DNA of 27,576 nt, from the NCBI GenBank assembly GCA_937895955.1, contig CALAZI010000077.1:1-27576 (forward strand), written 5' to 3'. Within the stretch, counting starts at the first letter, position 1. Every line of letters begins with the position of its first letter. The notes under the pieces are model-generated. The model was not told the DNA's origin, ran no database searches, and worked only from the letters and a program-made list of their open reading frames with translations. A program made the position numbers and the translations under genes. The stretch is from an uncultured Alphaproteobacteria bacterium. GTDB lineage: Bacteria > Pseudomonadota > Alphaproteobacteria > Caulobacterales > Parvularculaceae. This document shows, in pieces, positions 16,275-24,781 of this stretch.

Positions 16275-17978
16275 ATGCTGACCGCGCTGCACATTCAGGA
16301 TTTCGTGCTGATTGATCAGCTCTCGCTGCCGCTCAGCGAAGGATTGATCGCGCTGACAGGCGAAACCGGCGCCGGAAAATCAATCCTGCTTGAGGCGCTG
16401 GGGCTTGCCGCCGGCGCTCGCACGGCGCGCGGCGCCGTCCGGCGCGGCGCGGAGAAAGGCGTCGTCACGGCCGCGTTTGAACCGAACGCCGCGCATCCCG
16501 TCTGGCGCGCGCTTGAAGAAAACGGCGTCGCGGCCGACGACGATCAGGTCATTCTAAGACGGGTCCAGACAGCCGACGGCAAAAGCCGCGCCTTCATCAA
16601 CGACCAGCCGGTGTCGATCGCGCTCCTGAAAACGATCGGCGAATCGCTCATCGAAATCCACGGCCAGCATGACGGCGTCAGCTTTCTTTCAGCCGCGACG
16701 CATCGCGCGCTTCTCGATGAGTTCGGCGGGCTGCAGAAGGATGCGGCCGGCGTTGAGCGCGCCTTCGCCGAATGGCGCAAAGCGGAAGCGGCGCTCGACG
16801 AGCGCAACAGGCTGCGCGATCAGGCGTTGCGCGAGGCGGACTATCTTCGCCATGTCGTTATGGAACTGTCCGATCTCGATCCGCAAACCGGCGAAGAGGA
16901 AGCGCTCGCGTTGAAACGCGCCGAGATGATGGCGGCGCAAAAGGTGACTGAGGATCTGGCGGCCGCTGCGGCGGCGATGTCGGAAGACGGTCTTGAAGGA
17001 AAATTGTCGGCGTCAGCGCATCGACTGACGCGCGCCGCGGCGCATTTTCAAAGCGACCCCAATCCGCTCGCCGAGGCGATCGAGCGCATCGACCGGGCGC
17101 TTGCGGAGCTTCTCGATGCGCGGGCCGCCGTCGAGGGCGCGTTCGATCGTTTGGGCCTCGACGAAAGCGAGCTTGAAAGAACGGAAGAGCGTCTTTTCGC
17201 CCTTCGCGCCGCCGCCCGCAAACACGGCGTTGCGCCGGACGCCTTGCCGGAATTTTTTCAGAAAGCGTCGCAAGCGCTCGCGAGCCTTGATGAAAACGCC
17301 GCGCAGTACGGCGCGCTGGAAAAAAACGTCAGCGAAATGCGCGCCATCTACTTCGCCGCTGCGCGGAAATTGTCAGCGGCGCGCGGCAAGTCGGCGAAAA
17401 AACTCGATGCGGCGGTCGCCCGCGAGCTTGCGCCGCTAAAACTCGGCAAGGCGGTTTTTGCGACGTCGATTGCGAGCGATGAGACAAAGCCCGGCGCAGC
17501 CGGCGTTGACGCTGTCGAATTCATGGTGGCGACCAACCCCGGCGCGCCGATGGGGCCGTTGAAGACAATCGCCTCGGGCGGGGAATTGTCGCGCTTTGTT
17601 CTCGCCATGAAGGCGGCGCTTGCTGCGAAAGAAAACCGCACCGTGATTATCTTCGATGAAGTTGACGCCGGCGTCGGCGGCGCCGTCGCGGACGCCGTCG
17701 GCGAGCGGTTGGCGCGGCTCGCCATGGACGCGCAGGTGCTCGTCGTCACCCACTCGCCGCAAGTCGCCGCGCGCGCGGCGACGCATTGGCGGGTCGAAAA
17801 GGAACAGACGAAATCGGAAACGACGACGCGCGTCGCCGTGCTCGATGAGGCTGCGCGCGTTGAAGAGATTGCGCGAATGCTGTCAGGCGCGATCGTCACT
17901 GACGAAGCGCGGGCGGCGGCGCGTCGCCTGCTCGGCGCGCCGGAGCCGCCTAACCGCATGAAGAAGAAACGCGCATGA
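16275..17978 (+). CDS. recN: DNA repair protein RecN (SMC-like ATPase)
   Basis: RecN is an SMC-family ATPase acting in double-strand break repair on the nucleoid. The product is 567 aa, near the usual ~550. Walker A is 'GETGAGKS' (29-36); 'EIHGQHDGVSFL' is the RecN-type Q-loop region; two helical, Glu/Arg-rich arms make the coiled coil (about 150-370); the ABC signature is 'IASGGELSRFVLAMK', and Walker B is 'TVIIFDEVDAGVGG', followed by 'VVTHSPQVAA'. It starts 30 nt after bamD with a poor ribosome site. I found no GTTC-N7-GTTC SOS box near it, unlike uvrD in this window. Its stop overlaps the next gene (ATGA). Confidence 0.97.
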   Translation: MLTALHIQDFVLIDQLSLPLSEGLIALTGETGAGKSILLEALGLAAGARTARGAVRRGAEKGVVTAAFEPNAAHPVWRALEENGVAADDDQVILRRVQTADGKSRAFINDQPVSIALLKTIGESLIEIHGQHDGVSFLSAATHRALLDEFGGLQKDAAGVERAFAEWRKAEAALDERNRLRDQALREADYLRHVVMELSDLDPQTGEEEALALKRAEMMAAQKVTEDLAAAAAAMSEDGLEGKLSASAHRLTRAAAHFQSDPNPLAEAIERIDRALAELLDARAAVEGAFDRLGLDESELERTEERLFALRAAARKHGVAPDALPEFFQKASQALASLDENAAQYGALEKNVSEMRAIYFAAARKLSAARGKSAKKLDAAVARELAPLKLGKAVFATSIASDETKPGAAGVDAVEFMVATNPGAPMGPLKTIASGGELSRFVLAMKAALAAKENRTVIIFDEVDAGVGGAVADAVGERLARLAMDAQVLVVTHSPQVAARAATHWRVEKEQTKSETTTRVAVLDEAARVEEIARMLSGAIVTDEARAAARRLLGAPEPPNRMKKKRA

Positions 17979-19045
17979 CGAAAGATCTGAGGCGCGCTGA
18001 GGATTATGCGCGCTCGCTCGGCCTTTCGGTTCCGATCATGCTGGCGCCGATGGCGGGCGTCCCGGCGCCGTCCTTGTCGATCGAAGTCGCAAAAGCCGGC
18101 GGCATGGGCGCATGCGGCGTTCTTTTCATGCGGGCCGATGAAATCGCCGACTGGGTCGCAACCTGTCGCGCCGCCGGCGCGGACGCGCTGCAGCTTAATA
18201 CTTGGACGCCGCAGCCGGCGCCGCCGCGCGACGCCGCGCAGGAAAAAGCGATCCGCGATTATCTTTCGCAATGGGGTCCGGAAGTCGCAGCGGATGCGGG
18301 CGATTCAACGCCGCCCGATTTTTCGGCGCAGTGCGAAGCGATGCTTGCGGCGCGGCCGACGGCGATATCCTCGATCATGGGGCTCTTTCCGGCGGACTAT
18401 GTCGCGCGCCTGAAAGCGGCGGGGATCAAATGGTTCGCAACGGCGACGACGGTCGCGGAAGCGAAAGCTGCGGCGAGCGCCGGCGCCGACGCTGTCATCG
18501 CGCAGGGCTCGGAAGCCGGCGGCCATCGCGGCGCGTTCGATGCGCGTTACGCCGACGAGACGATGATCGGCTTATTCGCGCTTCTGCCCGCCATTGTCGA
18601 CGCCGTCGATATTCCCGTCATCGCCGCGGGCGGCGTTGCGGACGCACGCGGCGTTGCGGCGGCTCTGGCGCTTGGCGCTTCGGCGACGATGATCGGCACC
18701 GCCTTTCTTCGTTGTCCCGAAGCGGCGCTTCAGAGCGGTTGGGCGGATGCGCTGGCGCGCGCGCAGCCGGAAGATACGATCGTCACGCGCGCCTTTTCCG
18801 GACGGCCCGGCCGATCGCTTGCAACCGAATACGCGCGGGCCGCAGCGTCGGCCGACGCGCCTTTCCCGGCGCCGTATCCCGTGCAGCGCGGCCTGACGGC
18901 GGCGATGCGCGCTGCGGCGGCCAAGACGAATGACGTTTCAAGGATGCAGGCCTGGGCCGGGCAGGCGGCGCGTCTCGCGCCGGCGCGTCCGGCGGCGGCG
19001 GTCGTCGAAACTCTGTGGCGCGGCGCGCAGGATATTCTCAAATGA
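17975..19045 (+). CDS. Nitronate monooxygenase-family FMN flavoprotein
   Basis: The product (356 aa) resembles the NMO/2-nitropropane dioxygenase family: TIM-barrel FMN enzymes that oxidise nitronates, though many members have unknown substrates. Visible features are 'PIMLAPMAGVPAPSLSIEVAKAGGMG' around residues 20-45 (the 'P' and 'G' clusters of the first barrel strands), 'AQGSEAGGHRG' (176-186) with the probable catalytic His184, and 'IPVIAAGGVADARGVAAALALGA' for FMN phosphate binding, then 'GTAFLRCPEA'. No signal peptide or TM is seen. The ATG overlaps the recN stop (ATGA), so the two are coupled. Its role here is unknown; the barrel family is firm, the substrate is not. A related FabK-type enoyl-ACP reductase is a less likely alternative. 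Confidence 0.88.
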   Translation: MTKDLRRAEDYARSLGLSVPIMLAPMAGVPAPSLSIEVAKAGGMGACGVLFMRADEIADWVATCRAAGADALQLNTWTPQPAPPRDAAQEKAIRDYLSQWGPEVAADAGDSTPPDFSAQCEAMLAARPTAISSIMGLFPADYVARLKAAGIKWFATATTVAEAKAAASAGADAVIAQGSEAGGHRGAFDARYADETMIGLFALLPAIVDAVDIPVIAAGGVADARGVAAALALGASATMIGTAFLRCPEAALQSGWADALARAQPEDTIVTRAFSGRPGRSLATEYARAAASADAPFPAPYPVQRGLTAAMRAAAAKTNDVSRMQAWAGQAARLAPARPAAAVVETLWRGAQDILK

Positions 19046-19127
19046 TCGCGGCGCCTGCTGATTCGCGCGCATCCTTAAGCGCCGCCGCAATGGCGCGCGG
19101 CGAACGTTTCCGATAAACCGCCTTCTC

Positions 19128-21266
19128 ATGGCGAAGAAGACCGATCTCTCTGCGAAACCCGTAAAAGCGCTGACGGCGGAAGAAGCCGCCGTCGAACTTG
19201 AGCGCCTTGCGGCGCTGATCGCGTCCGCGGATGAGGCCTATTACCGCGAAGACCGTCCGGCGATGACGGATGCGGAATATGACGCGCTCCGCCGCCGCAA
19301 TGCGCTCATCGAACGCGACTTCCCGAAATTGAAGCGCGCCGATTCGCCGTCAGCGCGCGTCGGCGCCGCGCCCTCGACGAAATTCGAAAAAGCGCCGCAC
19401 GCCGTACCGATGCTCTCGCTCGACAACGCCTTCGATGACGAGGACGTTCGCGATTTCGAGGCGCGCATACGCCGGTTTTTAAAGCTTGACGCCGAAGCGC
19501 CGCTCGCTTTCACGGCCGAACCGAAAATCGACGGGTTGTCGCTTAACCTTCGCTATGAAGAGGGCGAGTTGAAAGTCGCAGCGACGCGCGGCGACGGCGC
19601 CGTCGGCGAGAATGTGACGGCGAATGTGCTCACCGTTTCCGACATTCTGAAAAAACTGAAAGGCGCGCCGGAAATTCTTGAGGTGCGCGGCGAGATTTAT
19701 ATGAGCCACGCCGATTTCGAGGCGCTGAACAGCGGCCTCGAAGCGGCCGGGGAGGAGGTCTTCGCCAATCCGCGCAATGCGGCCGCGGGCTCTTTGAGGC
19801 AGATCGACGCCGCCGTGACGGCCTCGCGGCCCTTGCGCTTTTTCGCCTATGCCTGGGGCGAGATTTCAGCCCCGCTCGCCGAGACGCAAACGAAAGCTGT
19901 GGAGCGCTTAAAGAAGCTCGGCTTTCAGACCAATCCGATGCTGGAGCGCTGCGCGTCGATTGACGCCATGCTGGCGCATTACCGGCTGATCGAGGAACGG
20001 CGCGCCGTTCTCGGCTATGACATTGACGGCGTCGTCTACAAGGTCGACCGGCTCGACTATCAGGACCGTCTCGGTTTCGTGTCGCGCAGCCCGCGCTGGG
20101 CCGTCGCGCACAAATTTCCGGCGGAAAAGGCGACGACGGTTCTCGAAGCGATCGAGATTCAGGTCGGGCGCACCGGCGCGCTGACGCCGGTTGCGCGGCT
20201 GAAGCCTGTAACGGTCGGCGGCGTCGTCGTCTCCAATGCGACGCTGCACAATCAGGATGAGATCGAACGCAAGGACATTCGCGTCGGCGACACCGTTGTC
20301 ATTCAGCGCGCCGGCGACGTCATTCCGCAGATTGTCGAAGTGATCGTCGACAAGCGCCCGAAAGGCGCCAGAAAATATCAATTCCCGGAATCATGTCCCG
20401 TTTGCGGCAGTCACGCCGTACGGGAGGAAGGCGAGGCGGTGCGCCGTTGCACCGGCGGTCTCATCTGTGCGGCGCAGGCGAAAGAGCGCCTCAAGCATTT
20501 CGTGTCGCGCGGCGCGCTCGATATTGAAGGGCTCGGCGAGAAACAGATCGAAGCCTTCTTTGAAGCGGGCATCGTGACAGAACCTGCGCATATCTTCACG
20601 CTGGAGACGCGGCAGAAATCGGGCGAGATCGACCTCTACGCCTATAAAATGAAGGCGGACGGCTCTCTTGCGCTTAAAGACGGCGCAAAACAGCCGACCA
20701 ATCTGAAGTCTGTCGAAAACCTGTTCGTCGCCATCAATGACCGTCGCGCGCCGGCGCTTGACCGTTTCATCAACGCTCTCGGCATGCGTCATATCGGCGA
20801 GACGAATGCGCGGTTGTTCGCCCGTCATTACGGCTCGTTTTCCGCGCTGATGAAGGCGGCGATCGAGGCGGCGGACGAAGGTCCGGCCTATGACGAGATG
20901 CTGTCGATCGAGGGCGTCGGGGCGCTGGTCGCCGGCGGCGTCATCGAATTCTTCAAGGAAGACCATAATCGCGAAGCGATTTCGCGATTGCTCGATCAAG
21001 TGACGCCGCAGGAAATGAAGATCGAGGCGTCTTCTTCGCCCGTCGCCGGCAAGACCGTCGTTTTCACCGGATCGCTTGAAACCATGACGCGCGATGAAGC
21101 CAAGGCGCAGGCGCTGGCGCTCGGCGCCAAGGTATCAGGCTCTGTTTCGGCGAAGACCGATTACGTCGTCGCGGGGCCGGGCGCCGGATCGAAACTGAAA
21201 AACGCCGAAGCGCTCGGGGTTGTTGTGCTGACTGAGGAGCAATGGCGTGACCTCATCGGCGCCTGA
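19128..21266 (+). CDS. ligA: NAD-dependent DNA ligase LigA
   Basis: LigA seals nicks in replication and repair, using NAD+ to adenylate itself. The product is 712 aa, near the usual ~670-720. Domain Ia has 'YYREDRPAMTDAEYD' (38-52); the adenylation domain has the catalytic Lys133 in 'EPKIDG' and 'NPRNAAAGSLRQ'; an OB fold follows; the zinc finger is Cys423, Cys426, Cys441 and Cys447; the helix-hairpin-helix region has 'IEGLGEKQIEAFFEAG'; a BRCT domain occupies about 636-712 ('AGKTVVFTGSLETMTRDEA'). The gap before it (19046-19127) holds a GC-rich dyad and one GANTC but no T-run. The 3' end overlaps the next gene by 20 nt. Confidence 0.98.
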   Translation: MAKKTDLSAKPVKALTAEEAAVELERLAALIASADEAYYREDRPAMTDAEYDALRRRNALIERDFPKLKRADSPSARVGAAPSTKFEKAPHAVPMLSLDNAFDDEDVRDFEARIRRFLKLDAEAPLAFTAEPKIDGLSLNLRYEEGELKVAATRGDGAVGENVTANVLTVSDILKKLKGAPEILEVRGEIYMSHADFEALNSGLEAAGEEVFANPRNAAAGSLRQIDAAVTASRPLRFFAYAWGEISAPLAETQTKAVERLKKLGFQTNPMLERCASIDAMLAHYRLIEERRAVLGYDIDGVVYKVDRLDYQDRLGFVSRSPRWAVAHKFPAEKATTVLEAIEIQVGRTGALTPVARLKPVTVGGVVVSNATLHNQDEIERKDIRVGDTVVIQRAGDVIPQIVEVIVDKRPKGARKYQFPESCPVCGSHAVREEGEAVRRCTGGLICAAQAKERLKHFVSRGALDIEGLGEKQIEAFFEAGIVTEPAHIFTLETRQKSGEIDLYAYKMKADGSLALKDGAKQPTNLKSVENLFVAINDRRAPALDRFINALGMRHIGETNARLFARHYGSFSALMKAAIEAADEGPAYDEMLSIEGVGALVAGGVIEFFKEDHNREAISRLLDQVTPQEMKIEASSSPVAGKTVVFTGSLETMTRDEAKAQALALGAKVSGSVSAKTDYVVAGPGAGSKLKNAEALGVVVLTEEQWRDLIGA
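21234..21239 (+). promoter_or_regulatory. Ribosome binding site inside ligA for the downstream methyltransferase
   Basis: GAGGAG lies in the last codons of ligA, 7 nt before GTG 21247. It supports the GTG start of the methyltransferase within ligA. Confidence 0.6.
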
Positions 21267-22008
21267 CGGATCGAACGCCTTCGGCGGCCACGCCGCGCTC
21301 TATCAGCGGCGCCGGCCGTCCTATCCGCCGTCGGTGTTCGACGCGCTTGACCGCGCGCTTGAAGGCCCTCGCGAATGCGCAGTCGATCTCGGCGCGGGCT
21401 CGGGGCAGGCGACGAAGGAACTTGCAGAACGCTTCGCGAGAGTGACGGCGGTCGAGCCTGATGCGCGCATGGCGGCGCAGTTTGCGCAGCGCCCCAATGT
21501 TGACGTCGTCAATCTTGGATCGGAAGAGGCTGATTTTCGCGCCGGCTCGATCGACGCCGTCATCGCGGCGACGTCCTTTCACTGGATGGATCAGAAGGCG
21601 GTGATCGCCAAGGTCCGCAATTGGCTGCGTCCCGGCGGCGTCTTCTTTCCGTTTCTCTATGACGCCTTCAACGTCGAAGGGCCGGCGGCGGAGGTTTTCA
21701 ATCGGCATGCGGCGCTTTGGGAGCCGTATAAGGATCGGCGCCTGCGGGAGAATGTCGATTACGCCGCCGCGTTTGCCGCATCGGGCGTCTTTTCGAGATG
21801 GACGCGCTTTGAAGACAGGATCGGCGCCGATTTTTCCGCGGCGGACGCGGCGGGGCTGCTCGCCACGACGTCATTCGGCAGCGCCTATGCGCGCGCGACG
21901 TTTGGCGATCCATCGATCTATTTCGAGAAGCTCGCCGAAGAATTCCGCGCCTGCGGCGAACCGCTGACGGTTTCGGCGCCCTTGGTCGGCGTCCTCGCTG
22001 TTAAATGA
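21247..22008 (+). CDS. Class I SAM-dependent methyltransferase (UbiE/Methyltransf_11-like)
   Basis: The product is 253 aa with a Rossmann-type methyltransferase fold. Motif I is 'VDLGAGSGQ' (46-54), followed by the acidic residue Glu70 after 'VTAV' that would hold the SAM ribose, then 'AVIAATSFHWMD' (104-115) and 'LRPGG' (127-131). The N-terminal 'HAALYQRRRPSYP' segment is common in small-molecule methyltransferases of this group. The acceptor cannot be told from sequence. The GTG start, inside ligA and behind GAGGAG, gives an overlap of 20 nt and suggests co-transcription with ligA. Its TGA (22006-22008) directly abuts the stop of the convergent peptidase gene. Confidence 0.9.
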   Translation: MTSSAPDGSNAFGGHAALYQRRRPSYPPSVFDALDRALEGPRECAVDLGAGSGQATKELAERFARVTAVEPDARMAAQFAQRPNVDVVNLGSEEADFRAGSIDAVIAATSFHWMDQKAVIAKVRNWLRPGGVFFPFLYDAFNVEGPAAEVFNRHAALWEPYKDRRLRENVDYAAAFAASGVFSRWTRFEDRIGADFSAADAAGLLATTSFGSAYARATFGDPSIYFEKLAEEFRACGEPLTVSAPLVGVLAVK

Positions 22009-23826
22009 TCAGATCGAGCGCGTCTCATGCCTCAGCCACTCGCCGACTTCTTTCGGCAGGAGCGGCGTCAGCGTCTGGCGGACCCGCGCGTGATATTTGT
22101 TGAGCCAGTGACGCTCGGCTTCGGTCAGCAAGGAGGGCATGACGAGGTCGAGGCTGATCGGCGCCAGCGTGATCGTCTCGAACGCCATCATCGGCCGTTC
22201 GCCGCCATGGATCGCCTGCGGTTCCGTGACGACAATGAGATTTTCAATCCGGATGCCGTAGCCGCCGGTTTTGTAATAGCCGGGTTCGTTCGAGAGAATC
22301 ATGCCCGGCTTCAAGCCTTGCGCGTTCTGCGCCTTGGCGATGCGCTGCGGGCCTTCGTGAACGCCGAGAAACGAACCGACGCCGTGGCCGGTTCCATGAT
22401 CGTAGTCGAGGCCTGAATCCCAAAGCGCCTTGCGGGCTAGAATGTCAAGCTGGGTGCCCGTCGTGCCGGCCGGAAAACGCGCCGTCGCCAGCGCGATATG
22501 CCCTTTGAGCACAAGCGTGAAACGCTCGCGCATTTCATTCGTCGGCGCGCCGATCGCGACCGTGCGCGTGATATCGGTCGTGCCGTCGCGATATTGCGCG
22601 CCCGAATCGATGAGGAACAATTCGCCGGGTTTGAGCGTGCGGGAAGTCGCCGTCGAAACCTTGTAGTGCACGACGGCGCCGTTCTCGCCGGCGCCGGAAA
22701 TGGTGTCGAAGGAAAGATCGACAAGCTTGCCGGTCTCGGCGCGGAATGCTTCAAGTTGTTTCGCCGCGTCGATTTCGTCGACAGAACCGTCCTGCGCCTC
22801 CGTCGCAATCCAGTGCAGGAACCGGCTGACCGCTGCGCCGTCGCGAATATGCGCCGCGCGCGTTCCCTCAAGCTCCGTTTCATTCTTTGTCGCGCGCGGC
22901 AGCGCGCAAGGGTCCGTCAGGTCGACGATCTTCGCGCCGGCCTCGGTCAATTCCGTCACATATTTGAACGGCGCGAGCGCAGGATCGACGGCGATCGTCT
23001 TGCCCTCGGCGCCAAGCTTTTTCAGCGCAGATTCAATGTCAGCCTCGGCGCGGATGTCGACATCGTCGCCAAGGAAGGCGGGAAGCTCATTGCCGATCTT
23101 TTCAGGCGCGATGAAGAGCGTCGCCTTGCCGTCTTTCCAGGCGAGCGCGCGGGCGAGCGGCAAGGGCGTGCGCGCGACGTCCGATCCGCGAATGTTGAAC
23201 AGCCAGGCGATCGACGGCGGCGCGGTGATAAGCGCGGCGTCGGCCCCCGCTTTCGCGACGGCCTCGCCGATGTCGCGGCGCTTGTCGGCGGAGGATTTTC
23301 CGGCGAGGTCGAGCTTGTGCGGCGTCGCGGGAGACAAGGGCCGCGCCGGCTGGTCCCTCCACGCCGCGTCGATCGGATTTTCGTCGACCGCGACGAGCGT
23401 GAAGCCCGCCTTCTTTGCGGCTTTTTCGAGCCGGCCGACGCCCGCTTTCGTGTGCAGCATCGGATCGTAGCCGATGCGCGCGCCTTTCGGCGCATTCTCG
23501 GCGAGCCATTGATCGGGCGGCGTTTCAACAAGGTCTTCAAAGGCGAAATATTTTTCGTCGGCCTGCTGGCGGACCTGAAGAGTGTAACGGCCGTCGACAA
23601 ATATGACGGCGCTATCGGTGAGGATGATCGCCGCCCCGGCGGAGCCGGAAAAACCCGACACCCACATCAGCCTTTCGGCGTAAGCCGGGATATATTCATT
23701 CTGGTATTCGTCATCATGCGGAACGATGAACCCGTCGAGATTTCTTTTTTTCATCTCGGCGCGCAAAAGCGGCAAGTGCTTGCCGGCGAAGCTGATGTCG
23801 GAGACAGGTTCGAAATGCTGAAACAT
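22009..23826 (-). CDS. Aminopeptidase P family metallopeptidase (M24B, three-domain type)
   Basis: This is a cytoplasmic Xaa-Pro aminopeptidase of the M24B family. At 605 aa it is the long, three-domain form (two creatinase-like N-terminal domains plus a pita-bread catalytic domain), longer than E. coli PepP (441). The five metal ligands are in place: Asp407 in 'LIDSG', Asp418 in 'DGTTDITRT', His481 in 'GTGHGVGSFLGVHEGPQ', Glu514 in 'LSNEPGYY' and Glu528 in 'GIRIENL'; His387 fits a substrate-binding His. No signal peptide is seen. AAAAGG lies 9 nt before the ATG. It is the last gene of the uvrD-prmA unit, 63 nt after prmA. Confidence 0.94.
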   Translation of the reverse strand: MFQHFEPVSDISFAGKHLPLLRAEMKKRNLDGFIVPHDDEYQNEYIPAYAERLMWVSGFSGSAGAAIILTDSAVIFVDGRYTLQVRQQADEKYFAFEDLVETPPDQWLAENAPKGARIGYDPMLHTKAGVGRLEKAAKKAGFTLVAVDENPIDAAWRDQPARPLSPATPHKLDLAGKSSADKRRDIGEAVAKAGADAALITAPPSIAWLFNIRGSDVARTPLPLARALAWKDGKATLFIAPEKIGNELPAFLGDDVDIRAEADIESALKKLGAEGKTIAVDPALAPFKYVTELTEAGAKIVDLTDPCALPRATKNETELEGTRAAHIRDGAAVSRFLHWIATEAQDGSVDEIDAAKQLEAFRAETGKLVDLSFDTISGAGENGAVVHYKVSTATSRTLKPGELFLIDSGAQYRDGTTDITRTVAIGAPTNEMRERFTLVLKGHIALATARFPAGTTGTQLDILARKALWDSGLDYDHGTGHGVGSFLGVHEGPQRIAKAQNAQGLKPGMILSNEPGYYKTGGYGIRIENLIVVTEPQAIHGGERPMMAFETITLAPISLDLVMPSLLTEAERHWLNKYHARVRQTLTPLLPKEVGEWLRHETRSI

Positions 23827-23889
23827 CTGATGCGGCCTTTTCGTGTTCTGCGGATTTATGGCCTACGTCCGCCTGCGTCTCAAGCGCGT

Positions 23890-24771
23890 CTATAATTTTA
23901 CGAAGAGCAGAACCGGCCAGATCTTGTGATCCAGCCGGTTGATGAGCTTGAAACCGGCGCGCTCATAGGCGTCTTTCACGCCGGCTTCCTGATCGGCCAT
24001 CAGTCCCGCCAGCATCACGCGGCCGGCGGGGCGCAAATGATTGGCCATGGCGGGCGCGAAGTCGACCAAGGGGCCCGCAAGGATGTTGGCGAAAATGAAA
24101 TCATAGGGCGCGCGGACCTTGATTCGCGGATCGGAAAAGCCGTCGGCCGCGATCGCGTTTGCAAGATCCTCAACGCCGTTGAGCGCAATATTCTCATTCG
24201 CGATCTCGACGGATTTTTCGTCGATGTCGCTGGCGAGAACCTCAACGTCCCAAAGCTTCGCCGCGGCGATCGCAAGGACCGCCGATCCGCAGCCGAGATC
24301 TAAAACAGTTTCCGGCGGCGCGCCGGCGAAGCGGCTTAGCAATTCAAGGCAGCCGGCGGTCGTCGGGTGATGGCCGGTGCCGAAGGCCTGGTTCGCGTCG
24401 ATGCGGATGGCGATCCTGTCGCCCTCTTCGGGAATCTTGTCGGCGTCGTGCGAGCCGTGAAGGACGAAGCGGCCGGCGTCGACGACGCCGAGACCTTCCA
24501 GCGCATGCGCGACCCAGTCGATGTCGGGCAGCTCTTCAATCTCCGGCGTTCCGGCGCCGGCGTCTTTCAGGAGCGTCGACAACGCGGCTTCATCCGGGCG
24601 ATCTGAAAAATAGGCTTCGAGCTTCCAGCCGGTCCGTTCATCGGCGGCGGTGTCGTCATCCTTGGTGAGGCTGATCGCATCGGCCGGCGGAAAAAGAACG
24701 TCGGTCAAGAGAACGCCGGCGCCGTTAAGCGCCGCTTCGGTTCCTGTCCATGTCGCCTTGAATGCCGGCAT
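23890..24771 (-). CDS. prmA: Ribosomal protein L11 methyltransferase PrmA
   Basis: PrmA trimethylates ribosomal protein L11 in the cytoplasm using SAM. The product is 293 aa, the same size as E. coli PrmA. The N-terminal half is a weakly conserved substrate-recognition domain. The catalytic domain has 'FGTGHHPTT' (130-138), a PrmA hallmark, then motif I 'VLDLGCGSAVLAIAA' (156-170), 'ASDIDEKSVEIANENIALNG' region (180-199), and 'FANILAGPL', the PrmA form of motif IV. The ATG is 10 nt after the uvrD stop, so the two are co-transcribed. PrmA normally has no link to DNA repair, so its place here is likely just operon packing. Confidence 0.96.
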   Translation of the reverse strand: MPAFKATWTGTEAALNGAGVLLTDVLFPPADAISLTKDDDTAADERTGWKLEAYFSDRPDEAALSTLLKDAGAGTPEIEELPDIDWVAHALEGLGVVDAGRFVLHGSHDADKIPEEGDRIAIRIDANQAFGTGHHPTTAGCLELLSRFAGAPPETVLDLGCGSAVLAIAAAKLWDVEVLASDIDEKSVEIANENIALNGVEDLANAIAADGFSDPRIKVRAPYDFIFANILAGPLVDFAPAMANHLRPAGRVMLAGLMADQEAGVKDAYERAGFKLINRLDHKIWPVLLFVKL

Positions 24772-24781
24772 CCGCCCGCGC

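Noticed and set aside
19070..19110. GC-rich dyad (CGCCGC ... GCGGCG) before ligA as a terminator
   Set aside because: The stem is short, the loop is large and no T-run follows; such dyads are common by chance in this base composition.
22498..23895. 465-codon open frame on the + strand opposite the aminopeptidase P gene
   Set aside because: Arg-rich shadow frame; the - strand gene has all five metal ligands and a good start.
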